NCBI RefSeq assembly: GCF_000485595.1
Contig: NW_014577470.1
Location: 168,457 to 198,583, forward strand
Direction of reading: 5' to 3'
DNA length: 30,127 nucleotides
Origin: Priapulus caudatus
Taxonomy: Eukaryota > Priapulida > Priapulimorpha > Priapulimorphida > Priapulidae
Part shown: positions 9,206-20,455 of the stretch, one piece after another
Numbering within the stretch: position 1 is the first letter of the stretch
Layout of the letters: every line of letters begins with the position of its first letter
The notes under the pieces: generated by a model
The model's input: only the letters and a program-made list of their open reading frames with translations
Told to the model about the DNA's origin: nothing
The model's database searches: none
Translations under genes and position numbers: made by a program

Positions 9206-10450
9206 ATGTGACACGACATGAACGTTATCCTCGAACGAATGCGGGCGATTCACAACCAGCGGCCGCTATAAAATTAGGGATGGAGGCAACGGTCGAGTGG
9301 CGCCATCGTGCGGAACGAGTGACGTCATTAGCTACACCTGGGCATCTCTTGCCGGACAATGACAGCCATACTCTAGTGCGCACGCAACCCAGTGGGCTGA
9401 CGCTCTCCAATGTACCAATAACATCGAATCGAGTTGATATAATATGGCATTAAATAGTAAATGTAAAAATAGTGAAAATGAGTACATTTAACAAGCATAT
9501 ATAGAGATATATAATTAAACTGAAAGGCTAAATTTCGCTATAGCTCGCAGTTAACATTTCGCTCAAGCGCTCGGACTAAATAATTATATATATAAACTTC
9601 TGTCACACTTGACCTTGATTGCTCGAAGGACAACTACGCAAAGAGTAGGGTGTCAAGAAAGAAACAGGTACTCGCAAACACATGTGCAGTGTTCACCCAC
9701 CACATATGAACACGTGCAACAACTCTAGACTAATCCGCAATGCGTTGTTCCTTTCTCTCGCGCGAATCAAGCGACCGTGGACGATGGTCACGTCACAACA
9801 TCTCCGTAACTGACACCGGGAATCCACTAGCCCTTACTGAAAACTTGATGCAAACACATTGCAAGTGCACTCTCCGACACCAGCGCATTCCTACTACCCG
9901 ACTTTGCATAGATGTTCCCCCTACGTACGCAAACAACAAAAATACTTCTATAGAAACTTAGCGAGCTAACAGTCGTGTACGTAAATACGTGTGCCTCCGC
10001 GATAGTCCATATATCATGAGTATACAACTAGAATACTACACAAACCGATAAACACGCGAAAAAAAAGCTATTGTGGTTGCAATCTCTTTGGCATATAACC
10101 GACTGTACAAGTACATACGCCATGCGAATCACACACACACAGACACTGTCGACACAGTGAAATAAAACCCGAGATTACCTACCGAATCTAAAAAAAACAC
10201 CGACTAGATGCTTAATAAGTGCGATAACATTACGACGAAGAACTTTCGGAGCGTTGTTGCAACCGAAAATGACCCGTGGCCCTTCTGGTCTCCTTTAGAA
10301 GCACCCTGAGGACACGAAAGAGACACTCGTAACGCCGAACACACGCGTACAGAAAAGCCGGGTAATTTTAACCACGAAAAAATTCTGAAACGCGAAAAGC
10401 GACGAATTTCCCCCCAAACAGAAAACAATCAACATGAAGCGTAATCAATT
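9206..10450. other. Non-coding stretch of copy A
   Basis: No exon or RNA gene supported. It aligns with about 23816-25070. A CA-rich run lies at 10130-10145. Short frames on both strands are not kept between copies. Confidence 0.45.
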
Positions 10451-10454
10451 TAAA

Positions 10455-10870
10455 TGTGAATCGTGAGGACGCGAACCGGTCGCGCGGTCCTATGGGGGCT
10501 GATGGCGAAATGGCGCCGGGCAGCGCGCGTGCCGTGCCCGACGCGACCAACGGACGCATGTCCGGCGACCGTTCTTTGCCACGTTCCCAAACAATCGGGG
10601 GCGGGGAGGGGGGGGGGGGGGGCGGCGGGCCGCGACACCGCGCCGGCACGCAGGCGCGCCGTCAGCAACGCCGCGAGCAAAACGTCCAGAGACACCTGGC
10701 GAAGGCGCGCGGCGAGACCGCCGGCGCTTCACGTCCGTTATGGTGCATGCATCGCCCACGGCGTTGCGAGTTGCTTCGAACAGCGTTGCATTGCTTGCGC
10801 GGCGAGCATAACGTTGGCAGTGCATCGTTTCCCTCGTTTCTAGCAGGGAAGCAGTAAATGACTCCGGCAA
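10455..10870. other. GC- and CpG-rich island with a poly-G run
   Basis: Base composition rises sharply, with many CpG and CGCG words, and a run of about 14 G follows CGGGGGCGGGGA near 10597-10622 (G-quadruplex capable). Overlapping open frames of 81-133 codons in several frames and both strands are the usual effect of few stop codons in GC-rich DNA. None is preserved in copy B (25077-25440), where the poly-G run is missing. It could be a CpG-island promoter, but I see no adjacent exon. Confidence 0.45.
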
Positions 10871-10914
10871 GCAGTCTCAATTAATCATGAAGTGCGGCGG
10901 ATCGCTTACAGTGA

Positions 10915-11005
10915 CGAGAAGCACGAAGGAATAGAGAAGGATGTAGTGACGAATGTAGAGAAGGATGTAGAAAAGAAATTAGGAGGGAATGAGAAAAAGG
11001 AATGA
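10915..11005. repeat. GGAATGTAGAGAA-type minisatellite, short version
   Basis: Several 12-14-bp words of the form GAATGTAGAGAAG follow one another. Copy B carries a longer version at about 25490-25600. Confidence 0.7.
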
Positions 11006-11009
11006 TATA

Positions 11010-13310
11010 GACAGAATCCGCCTCAAAAGATCGCTCGCAAGCCCACACCGAACACGAATCAACTCCGCCGATTTCCTAACGCCCAGGGATCACAGCAAAC
11101 CGCGTCACCAAACCGCGGACGCAACGCGGGGAACCCGATTGGCACGGTGGGTTGGCCGAGGGAGACCCTCGCGTGCGAGAATTCGCGCGCGCCGTCGCGC
11201 TATATCAACGCGACGGCCAAACACTAAGGAACTGGAGCAAGGCAAACGAACCAGTTCATGGGCGTGATGAACATGGATGTATCGTAACGATAGTCCCGCC
11301 TAGCGCTATCCCCAATACGACCGTTGAATTCTCAACTGTTATCGTGAATTCGTAATTCTCCAAAAGTCGGACAATGTTACACACGAGAACAGAATTTCGT
11401 TAAAATTATCAGTTATTAATTAGAAATTATAGTTTACTGCGGCAAGTTTCTTCAACAGAAACAATTAGAGAAACCAGAGTACGATCAACCGAGATCGATA
11501 CAAAGGGAAACCCTCGAAGTGTCCTTTTAATAGACAGGGGTCCCGCCAGAAAAACAATTTTGACTGTACTCGTACTCTCCTCTCGCATCGAAGTTGCTTC
11601 TACGTTTTGAGCTGAGCAGCCGAAAAAAATAACTCTGTTCCGCCATGCTTTCAAGGATAAAACTGAGTCCTGGAACCGCACCAGTTGGCAAAAGAAATAT
11701 TAATATTTAAAGTTTGACTCGTGACAGGGTAGTTCTGTGGAAGAAAGTCACTGTCGCAGAACGACTGCATTCAGCACTATGTCATGCACTCTGATACCAC
11801 TAAGCGATTAAAAATTGCTCCACTCCTTGGCAAAATGGCCGCCAGCGTGTCGCTCTAACAACGTGTGGCAACACTATAACACGCACACGTCTAGCGAACC
11901 GTCATGTACATCGCACACGCGCGCATATACACGCGGTATAAACACGAGAAGAACACACGCACGCACGAACACGTAAAACTGTGAAAATAATGTGACGAGA
12001 TATGTAAATTGACATCGGCATGTTATATAATATATATATTATTATACGAGTATCAAGGGTACGAGCGAGCAACGCCCGTGACGAAAACACACGCACACAC
12101 ACAAACTTTACCGCCAGCACACCCACTCTGGCAACGCAGTGCTTGGCCTACACTAGTTCAATTTCCCAAGCTGCAGGCGGCGCGGTTGTGCACGCCCATC
12201 TGCACGTAGCGGTGTTAATTTCACGTAGAATTCCATATCCCCTCTCAAAAAAAACAGATGGTAGCAAAATTCTAATCTAAAAAATGACAAGCAGCCACCG
12301 GTTATATTTGCGAGCTGTTTCTTGTTAAAAAATCCACTGGCAAGTAGAGCAGACCAAGCGTAATAACCGCGTAGGATGAGTAAAGTGTGTGTGCCCGCGA
12401 TTTCGTCCACCCTCCCGCGCGCAAGTCCGCATCGCACGTTCCCGATACAAAATGCAAACGCGGCGGTAACGCGCACCGTACAATGTACTACGCTCGCGTC
12501 CGTCGGCAACCAGCAACGCGTACGCGTCACCACTCCCGACGCTTCGACAAAAATGGCAGGTGACATGGGTTCGCGTATATATAATATACTGCATGCGACA
12601 ACCATCGCGTTAGTAATAAAGTTAGCTGCGCAACACCCGGCGCAGGAGCGGGGCAGTCGTGCGGTCGCACCAAGTCAGCCGTCCGCCTCTCCCGCCGCCG
12701 GGGGTGCGCGCCGCTTTTGCCTCAAATTGATAGGGGTATAAAGACAGTGCTCGAAAAACCCTGACCGAGCAAAATATGAACGGCGATCTCTCTGCGTAAA
12801 GATATGTCAGGTCAGTCTGCGTCGACAGGGTGCTGCTGGCTGCTACTCGCGAAAATACAGGATGAAGGTGCGGGAAGTCGGCCAACACACACACGCGCAC
12901 ACGGGATGCCCGCGCCCCACCGGTGTGCACTATACTTGAATACCTGTTCAAATCCGACCGTGTTCGAAAATCGCGGCCGCGGCATTTTTTCCGCATGCGT
13001 AGCGCTGCGAACTTAGCAGCCGGGTTCCGGTCAAAAGCCCGTTTTAATCCTAATACCACGAGGAAAAACTCTGCTAGCCTAGAACCGCACACTGGCGGAG
13101 ATCACAAGGAAAGGACGGCGCTGGGAGGGAGATGAACGCCGCGCGCATCCGTACAACAGCGCTCACGCAACCAGCGGCCGGCACCTACAGTGCCGGCGCC
13201 CGTCAGCTACCGCGCGAGCCGTTCGAGGCGGCCGCGCGACGACTCGCCCATCCCACGGCGCGCGCCCCTACCCGCGAAACTATCAAAAGAAACGCCCCGA
13301 CCTCAGAAAT
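11010..13310. other. Non-coding stretch of copy A, 3' of rootletin
   Basis: No additional gene could be supported. Features seen are CA/CACG-rich sequence at 11878-11965 and 12080-12110, a TA run near 12025-12045, and a CpG-rich part from about 12400 that leads into the rootletin last exon. The part next to the exon is presumably rootletin 3'UTR. No clear polyadenylation signal was located close to the stop. Confidence 0.45.
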
Positions 13311-13319
13311 AAGCGTCGC

Positions 13320-13722
13320 TATCTTGAAGCTGAGGCGAGACTTCGAGCCCATGCGGCTCTTGAAGCTGGGCGGTCGAGGAACTATCGGCGGCTGAGACGC
13401 GCCGGCGACAGATGCTGCGCGTGCGCTGTAAAGGCCGCCGATGCCCGCTATGCGCCGGTGAGCGATGCTTGCTCGGCGGACGACAAGTCGTTAGGCCGCC
13501 GCCGCGCCGTGGTAGCCATCGGAGTCGTCAAGTCTTCTTGATCTCCGTGCTCCGAGAGGATGCGGTCGAGCGTGCGTCGCGCGAGACGGGCCGACAGCGA
13601 GTCAGCCGAGGGCAGGCGCGCGAGCGAGGTCCTTCATTCGTCGCCCGCGCCGCTGCTGCGCTGATTGTACAGGTTGCGCTGCGCATCTCCTGCGCTCTGC
13701 TGGTCCTTGAGCGTGCGCCCAC
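13320..13722 (-). pseudogene. CROCC: Rootletin last exon, copy A, frameshifted
   Basis: This aligns throughout with the intact exon at 27806-28198. The acceptor AG (13723-13724 on the plus strand as CT) and the following GTG are kept, but several one-base insertions and deletions break the frame. For example, the tail that reads ...SRLSFKN-stop in copy B loses its stop through a missing AT pair. Because the neighbouring small gene is intact in copy A and broken in copy B, uncorrected read errors are a likelier cause than true decay. The symbol is that of the vertebrate orthologue. Confidence 0.75.
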
Positions 13723-13739
13723 CTGGCGGGAGAGACAAC

Positions 13740-14422
13740 GAACCGGTGAGATAGGCCGAGTGATGAGTTGTTCGTGAAACGGGCGTTGCGTCAACAGATC
13801 GTCGCGCTAAAAGAATTTGCGACGATTATTATAAGTAAGGTATAAAACGTCGTTTGTTACGATTTGCAATACACATATATTTAGTACGGTTTACGGCAGC
13901 AGTGAGGAATAAAAAAATAAAACCTATGAGATGTATATATATGTATACGAATTCGCAAGGAGATTATAAAACATACTGATTATGAAAAACAGTAACAACA
14001 ACTATGTAACGTGTAACAGAATAAAATCGCAACAAACAATAAATTGTTACATTAAGAAACGGTAACTACTAATTTCTGGCATATCTAATATATATATATA
14101 TAATATATATAATAGTATAATATATATATATTATATATAGTGATGAATCAGCAATGAAATTAAACCATTCTATGATTATGAAACGAAAAAACCTACTATG
14201 CGGGCAAATAAATTCCCATGAACCAACCAAACAAATGAAGCAAGCACCAAACAGTGGTTACGGGTAACCGGGCGGGGGGGGGGGGGGGCTAAGGGTAAAC
14301 ATGGTGAAGATGCAACAGAGGTAAACATCTTGCACTATGTCTTGACTATCGGTAGACAAAATCAGTGTACGGGGGGGGGGGCGGCAAAACCGGAGAAAAC
14401 AATATTCGCATGCCTTGTTGCC
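13740..14422 (-). other. Rootletin last intron, copy A (partial, runs into gap)
   Basis: Intronic by alignment to 28199-28894. It contains a TA-rich tract (14090-14140) and two poly-G runs on the plus strand (about 14272-14288 and 14371-14380), which are C-rich on the sense strand of rootletin. The first poly-G run is much longer in copy B. Confidence 0.6.
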
Positions 14423-15380
14423 NNNNNNNNNNNNNNNNNNNNNNNNNNNNNNNNNNNNNNNNNNNNNNNNNNNNNNNNNNNNNNNNNNNNNNNNNNNNNN
14501 NNNNNNNNNNNNNNNNNNNNNNNNNNNNNNNNNNNNNNNNNNNNNNNNNNNNNNNNNNNNNNNNNNNNNNNNNNNNNNNNNNNNNNNNNNNNNNNNNNNN
14601 NNNNNNNNNNNNNNNNNNNNNNNNNNNNNNNNNNNNNNNNNNNNNNNNNNNNNNNNNNNNNNNNNNNNNNNNNNNNNNNNNNNNNNNNNNNNNNNNNNNN
14701 NNNNNNNNNNNNNNNNNNNNNNNNNNNNNNNNNNNNNNNNNNNNNNNNNNNNNNNNNNNNNNNNNNNNNNNNNNNNNNNNNNNNNNNNNNNNNNNNNNNN
14801 NNNNNNNNNNNNNNNNNNNNNNNNNNNNNNNNNNNNNNNNNNNNNNNNNNNNNNNNNNNNNNNNNNNNNNNNNNNNNNNNNNNNNNNNNNNNNNNNNNNN
14901 NNNNNNNNNNNNNNNNNNNNNNNNNNNNNNNNNNNNNNNNNNNNNNNNNNNNNNNNNNNNNNNNNNNNNNNNNNNNNNNNNNNNNNNNNNNNNNNNNNNN
15001 NNNNNNNNNNNNNNNNNNNNNNNNNNNNNNNNNNNNNNNNNNNNNNNNNNNNNNNNNNNNNNNNNNNNNNNNNNNNNNNNNNNNNNNNNNNNNNNNNNNN
15101 NNNNNNNNNNNNNNNNNNNNNNNNNNNNNNNNNNNNNNNNNNNNNNNNNNNNNNNNNNNNNNNNNNNNNNNNNNNNNNNNNNNNNNNNNNNNNNNNNNNN
15201 NNNNNNNNNNNNNNNNNNNNNNNNNNNNNNNNNNNNNNNNNNNNNNNNNNNNNNNNNNNNNNNNNNNNNNNNNNNNNNNNNNNNNNNNNNNNNNNNNNNN
15301 NNNNNNNNNNNNNNNNNNNNNNNNNNNNNNNNNNNNNNNNNNNNNNNNNNNNNNNNNNNNNNNNNNNNNNNNNNNNNNNN
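14423..15380. other. Assembly gap, 958 N
   Basis: All bases are N. By alignment with copy B the missing DNA should begin with the equivalent of 28895 onward and so should include the rootletin exon found at 29203-29397, and possibly the one at 29857-29973. The gap length may be an estimate. Confidence 0.95.
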
Positions 15381-15520
15381 ACACGTCGGAAAATATCGTG
15401 AGACAAGTATGAGACCTTCGTGAGACACACGTAGGAAAATATCGTGAGACAAGTATGAGACCTTCGTGAGACACACGTAGGAAAATATCGTGAGACAAGT
15501 ATGGGAAACCTTCGTGCGAC
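15381..15520. repeat. 46-bp tandem repeat at the edge of the gap
   Basis: ACACGTAGGAAAATATCG recurs at 15381 (with one change), 15427 and 15473, a 46-bp spacing. Each unit contains TCGTGAGACAAGTATGAGAC. The array probably extends into the gap and may be why assembly failed there. Open frames on the minus strand with repeated CVSRRSHTCLTIFSYVCLTK-like text come from it. Confidence 0.9.
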
Positions 15521-15728
15521 ACACACCAGTGAGAATTCCGTGACACGCACACGCGAGGTCTTAGAGCGAGACACATAGTGGTGACTTGGTGAGCATCAGT
15601 GATGAGACACACACGCACACACATACAGGGAACTACCGCGACGACACACGTGCATGGCTTTAAGATGGGGGACGCGCATTGTGCCGGAACGAACGAGCGA
15701 ACCGAGCGGGGGAGCGACGAAGAAGAAC
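15521..15728. other. Intronic spacer
   Basis: A GA/CAC-rich sequence with decayed GTGAGACACAC words related to the 46-bp repeat. No gene seen. Confidence 0.4.
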
Positions 15729-15887
15729 ACTACGAGAGTGTAGCGTTGTGAGAGCACACTTCCATATTGCGACATATAGAGACGTGGTGACATGTTGTGA
15801 CATGTTGTGACATGCGTTTATTTCCCTCGCGATCTATGTCTTAATGTCGCAGCAATATGGAACTATGCTTTCACAATACTACGAGAG
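15729..15887. mobile_element. Possible fold-back (inverted-repeat) element
   Basis: 15741-15775 and 15844-15881 are imperfect inverted copies (about 36 bp, sharing TTCCATATTGC and GCGACAT with small indels), separated by about 68 bp containing GACATGTTGT repeats. ACTACGAGAG occurs as a direct repeat at 15729-15738 and 15878-15887, next to or overlapping the outer ends. No coding capacity. It may be a small MITE-like insertion in a rootletin intron. The overlap of the right direct repeat with the inverted arm makes a true target-site duplication uncertain. Confidence 0.4.
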
Positions 15888-15924
15888 CGTTGTGTACGAG
15901 GAAGGGAATAGCAAGCCAGCTACT

Positions 15925-16031
15925 CCCTCGCCTCCTCTCTCGCAGCCTCCCCTTCCTCGCCTCCTCCCTCGCAGCCTCCCCTCCCTCGCCTCCTCCCTCG
16001 CAGCCTCCCCTCCCTCGCCTCCTCCCTCGCC
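15925..16031. repeat. Polypyrimidine minisatellite (CCTCCCTCGCAGCCTCCC type)
   Basis: Three to four units of about 26-28 bp built from CCTCGCCTCCTCCCTCGCAG. It lies immediately downstream of the exon at 16040-16169 on the minus strand, so the intron begins with a GGGAGGAGGCGAGG-type purine tract. Confidence 0.8.
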
Positions 16032-16039
16032 GCGTTTAC

Positions 16040-16169
16040 CGTCTGGGAGGAGCGTATCTGCGCCTCTAGCTCCATGCGTCGCATCTCGCTGTCGCTGAGC
16101 TCGCTCTGCATCTGCGCGATGCGCTCGGCCAGGCCCTTGTTGTCGCGCTTCAGCTCCGACGATCCGTCC
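16040..16169 (-). CDS. CROCC: Rootletin-like internal coiled-coil exon
   Basis: On the minus strand an acceptor (GCCCGGCAG) precedes one split-codon base and 43 in-frame codons. These include SSELKRDNKGLAERIAQMQS and end at AQIRSSQT, followed by donor GTAAAC. The text has the heptad pattern and charged composition of a long coiled coil, with no prolines. Third positions are strongly G/C, and the open frame ends in low-complexity intron right after the donor. The exon ends between codons, which fits the phase-0 start of the exon at 29857-29973. Assignment to rootletin rests on composition, strand and position beside the clear C-terminal exons. Another coiled-coil gene cannot be excluded. Confidence 0.6.
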
Positions 16170-16199
16170 CTGCCGGGCAGACGAGATGGTTAGTCCGTA

Positions 16200-16568
16200 A
16201 AGTTTAGCTGACACGAGGGCTGATTGTGTTTTTGCGGGGAAATTGATGCTCTATGTTCACAGGAAGTGACTATTGGCCCGACGGTCGGGTGTAGGGGGCC
16301 TATAAGAAACCGTTCTCTATAGACCCGACGGTCCATATAGTTTCATTGTTATCATGTTATTGTTCGTTGTGTATGCTCAGCGGTTATTAGCGATAATCTA
16401 TTGAATATTGTTGAAAGGGTTAGGGTTAGGGTTAGGGTTAGGGTTAGGGAGTAGGGCGTAGGCTGCGGTGGTTTCTTGGATAGCCCTAGAGATTTTACGC
16501 ATTTGCCGACGGTCGGGCGAATAGACAGTAGCAACATACACACCCGACGGTCGGGCGAATAGACACAC
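16200..16568. repeat. Cluster of CCCGACGGTCGGG palindromes around a TTAGGG array
   Basis: Odd palindromes (six-base arms around one G) lie at 16277-16289, 16505-16517 (first base G) and 16543-16555, with a partial copy at 16324-16334. The last two full copies are each followed by CGAATAGACA. The cluster brackets the telomere-like array at 16417-16449 and ends at the left border of copy B. No gene is visible. Confidence 0.7.
16417..16449 (+). repeat. Interstitial telomere-like (GGGTTA)5.5 array
   Basis: Five and a half perfect GGGTTA units followed by GGAGTAGGG. TTAGGG is the telomere unit of most animals other than arthropods, where TTAGG prevails, so this hints at a non-insect host. So short an array inside a gene-bearing region is interstitial and not a chromosome end. 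Confidence 0.9.
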
Positions 16569-16909
16569 ACGTAGACCCACACATGAGCCTTCACTCACGC
16601 ACGCATGCGCACTCCCACCCTCGTACACATTCGCACGCATACACTCACACAACGTGCCGTCGTCGGTCACTGTCTGCCAGACATTACTGACTTGCAAATG
16701 ATAAAATACTAACAAATGTTCGAAATATAGTAACTACGAATAGCAATAAAAAAAACTGTCTCTCACTGTCCCTCATAAATGCGCTAAATCTGCAATATAC
16801 TTTGAAGCACGATGGTATTTATCTGGTGACGACGACGGCTGTGTAACTCCTGCATTCTAGAGCATCCTGAACGATATTTCTTATTATTTGGGAAACACCT
16901 AAAAATGAA

Positions 16910-18140
16910 ATACAAAGCAACTATAGTCCTTTCTACAATATTTCCCTAAATCGTGTCCGTTATTTGCCAAAGCTGACCGTTGTTCTATATCAAGTTCAAC
17001 TGCTTTAGAATTCTACCCTCTAAAACGGCATAAAAAATATCCAAGAACTGCGAATCCGCAGATAATTGCTATTGTTTAGCGTAAAACAAGTTTAAAGTTT
17101 AGTTTAGTTTAACAAACAAGTATAGTTTAAAGTAAAACAAACCCTTCCGAATAGGCACATCACAAGGCGTTCTAAAACAACAAAATTTTCACATCTCGCA
17201 AATTTATCAAAGATCAATGTTCGCCGTCCCTAACACTCTATGGGAACGAGCAGTACAGTATATGATCAGTGATAGTAGCCGGTGCATGAGCGCTTGCAGC
17301 GAAGCCACTTTCCGACACGTTGTCATGCTAGCATGTACGCGACCTAAACGGAGTTAGATACTGGCGTACGTGTACTGGAGTGAAGTGGAATTAGCATGGG
17401 GGAGCGAACGTGTTAGTTATAACGAGTTACGAGTTACAATGGACTGCGATATACAGTAGTAACGAGATACGTACCGGTTTACCACGTCTTTGTGAAGAAG
17501 AATGAAATGCTGTCATCTTGAACTAAACGCCTCTTGACCGTGATAAGCCGCTCCACTAGAGCCCGAGAGTGAGATCTATACTGAAAACGACATTTATAAT
17601 AAATGTTTATTTTAAACCACCAAACAGATCTAAATCTACGACGTAGTGTTAAATAAAGTAGATTTATATTAACATACCATATCGCTTACAGATATAATTA
17701 AGTACGTATCCATGTTTCCTTTTATTTTTAATTGTGCTAATATTAATTATTTAAACCGCGTTCAGGGGTTATAATTTAATCGAGTAACGAGTAATGCGTA
17801 TCTGTTGCGGTGTGTGCGACGGTGCAGACGAGTCGAGTGGCGCGGCAGCAGAGGGCGCGATATTTGCTTATGCGCGACTATATGACGCCCGCACGACCTG
17901 CGCTTGGTATATATTATTATATATATATATTATATATATTATATATACTATATTATATACATATAATGTATTATTTGAGAGAGAGAGGAGAGAGAGAAGA
18001 GAGAGGAAAGAGAGAAATATACGAGAGAGAGAGCGGATAGAGGGAAGAGGGGAAGTGGAGGCCGCGGAGAGGAAGGGAGAGGGAAAGACGAATAGAATGA
18101 GGGAAGAGAGGAGTTGGACCGAAAGAGAGAAGGAGAGTTG
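16910..18140. other. Non-coding part of copy B with (TA)n and (GA)n tracts
   Basis: The counterpart of 2170-3430. The microsatellites lie at about 17907-17968 (TA) and 17975-18130 (GA). No gene is supported. Confidence 0.55.
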
Positions 18141-18850
18141 ATTTCGTTTTCTCTTAGTTAGCGTATACGATATAATTATATTTGATTTTAAATAGTTGTC
18201 GTTCGATTCAGTCGTCTAACGTATAACGCACTAACTTGCATACAGGCGCACCGGCGCTTTCAGTGTTGTCAAGTTACATCGCGAGTTTAAGCTCAACGCA
18301 AACAACCGTAATTCAGAGAGTATTCTACACGTAAGCTGAAATTAGTCAACATTCTATGGGGGGGGGTTACACCATCGGATAGATGCTGACCTTTATCATT
18401 AATTATTCTTAAATAAGTTCATTTCATTAAAGTTGATTGATATGGTATTGATATTGGTTTATCATTAATTATGTATTGACGATGTGACCTATATCGTGAT
18501 TGACAGGAATGAGTTGTAAGTACGAGTAGACTTATCGAAATACATCTAATCTGTAGGAATTACGATATTACGATATTAGTGTATTACATACATACCGATG
18601 CATATATCCATTTATCATGCACGGGTGCCGACAAGCTGGTGTGCTCCTTCTTCCTATTTGTAATCTTGACTAATTAAATCACAAGTAATATTGAATGTAT
18701 CGAGTTAATCCACGCACAAAGTCACACCATAGGGTCACACAAACATGCAGCACACTAGATACAATAATGTAACCCAAACCCAAAAGAGGACACCTGCATA
18801 CATGCTTTCTCGCTATAACTCGCGAGACCGTAGCCCGTGCGTTACAATAT

Positions 18851-19000
18851 TATCAAGAGCATATTATACTAGGAATATTAAGGTATTAAGAACGTATTAA
18901 GGCGGTATTAAGAGGAGAGATTAAGCGTATTAAGACTAATAAGAGCGTATTAAGAGAGAATATTAAGCCGTATAAAGAGCCTTCATACATACGCTTGATA
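18851..19000. repeat. Copy B of the tandem array with inverted-repeat ends
   Basis: The left end TATCAAGAGC (18851-18860) is intact. The right end reads ACGCTTGATA (18991-19000), two bases short of the copy A version. The internal ATTAAG-rich array is present but damaged by indels. Confidence 0.55.
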
Positions 19001-19009
19001 TATGTATAA

Positions 19010-19547
19010 CGTCTATTCGTTTTGTAAATATTTTATTAAAACTAACGAGAGCCTTTTGATAAGTTGATGTGAAAAATAACAAATCTTATATGCTACACTT
19101 TAATAATTTCAACTGCTCAGTGTCCTTATGCTTTCTTGCGCAACGCCATGGTACACATAGGGCTGATCCTCCGTACGATCCTCCACTTTACAAGCGCATC
19201 GATCCTTAATACAAAATACCGCATGACAACGGTAAATTAGCGTTATAATCTGCTCAGTGGCCGTCTGCTTTTTCCAACGGTGTCGTATCTTATATCGCAG
19301 TTTTTATTCTAGAATGCGCAATAGGTAATTATAATATACAGTAATTTAATTTACTAGGCTACTTCTGGCAAAGCGCATCGCCAGCTTCACTGTCCAACTG
19401 TCGAAGCTGTCGAACGCAATCACCATACACATGCTGCATCTCGGTTAGCAGTCGCGGTATTAGTTTCAATTTAGCTATACGCACGCAGCGCGGTCTCTTA
19501 TGGAGAGGTTACGGCTATCTCCTACCTTCGTAGATATCGTGTGTAAA

Positions 19548-19587
<40 letters not shown>

Positions 19588-20455
19588 TGATATTAAGCGC
19601 AATATATATATTATACGGTCGTCTATTTTATTTCTTTACGCGCGCGCATTACGTAAGATTAGTTAATATGTCCATACCGTCTTCATAACATTCAATTTGT
19701 TGATCTGTGTACGTTTAAATTGTGATGTACATACCAGTTAAGTTTATATTATGTTATTTATATTGTTTGATGCTCTTGAGTTATTGTTTGTTGAATTAAG
19801 TTTTGTTATGCTAAGTATTTGACTGATCCATACCTGTTCTCCTTTGCGTAGTCGATCAATTGTACTTTCGTATGTTAAACTCATGGTATCCAATAACAGA
19901 CATCATGTATATGTAATAATAAATCAGGACTGAAGATATATATAGAGTCTTATGATAATTAGAGTATATATATAGATATATATATAATATAGATAAGAAT
20001 TAGATAGATATAAAGATATATATTATTTAGATATATGTAATATAGATATATATCAATATATTAATTTTATATATTATATATATATATATTATATATAATA
20101 ATAGATCTATATTATCTTAGTCCTGATAATATCCATTAAGGGAGTGGCTGACTCGAAGAGCTTCACAGATCAACTCGCCTCCCACAGCAATTTCTAAAAC
20201 TATATAACAGCTATATTATGTATATATCTGCAATGTCGTGCATAAACATTTTTGAATTGAATGTGAATTGATATTGAATGAATGATGAGGAGCGCAGCGA
20301 TATAGGGTAATCACAGTTTACACCACGATGTAGGGCCAGCTATTGCCTATATAAATAATATAGTAAGATAGGACAAATATTAATAAAATTATAACTGACA
20401 AGTACATACAAACATGCATGATGTCTTCATAATGTATATAAATCTGTTTTCATGG
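19010..20455. other. Non-coding part of copy B with AT-rich tracts
   Basis: The counterpart of 4320-5760. AT tracts lie at about 19545-19615 and 19965-20120, and an interrupted TTGAA array lies near 20252-20285. No gene is supported. Confidence 0.5.

Larger units (their letters stand above)
1651..14422 (+). repeat. Copy A of a large direct duplication
   Basis: This segment aligns in the same orientation with 16569-28894 over its whole length. Anchors include the CACGTAGACCCAC start (1651 and 16569), the small gene's ATG (6567 and 21268), a motif at 8021 and about 22714, and the rootletin last-exon border (13722 and 28198). The offset falls from about 14.9 kb on the left to about 14.5 kb on the right, so copy B is some 450 bp shorter. 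Differences are mainly scattered one-base insertions and deletions in both copies, plus some substitutions and repeat-number changes. The copy stops exactly at the N gap. It could be a true tandem duplication or two alleles placed in series by the assembler. Confidence 0.95.

Noticed and set aside
10456-10880. Several overlapping 80-133-codon frames in the CpG-rich island
   Set aside because: Starts are mostly not ATG, frames exist on both strands at once, they run through poly-G, and none survives in copy B.
11831-11843. CAAAATGGCCGCC, similar to a YY1 site, and ATGGCAG words near 12552
   Set aside because: Short motifs with no transcription start or exon beside them. Chance occurrence in GC-rich DNA is likely.
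14258-15624. Open frames of 328-438 codons on both strands across the gap
   Set aside because: They consist almost wholly of N, and their ends are poly-G or 46-bp-repeat translations.
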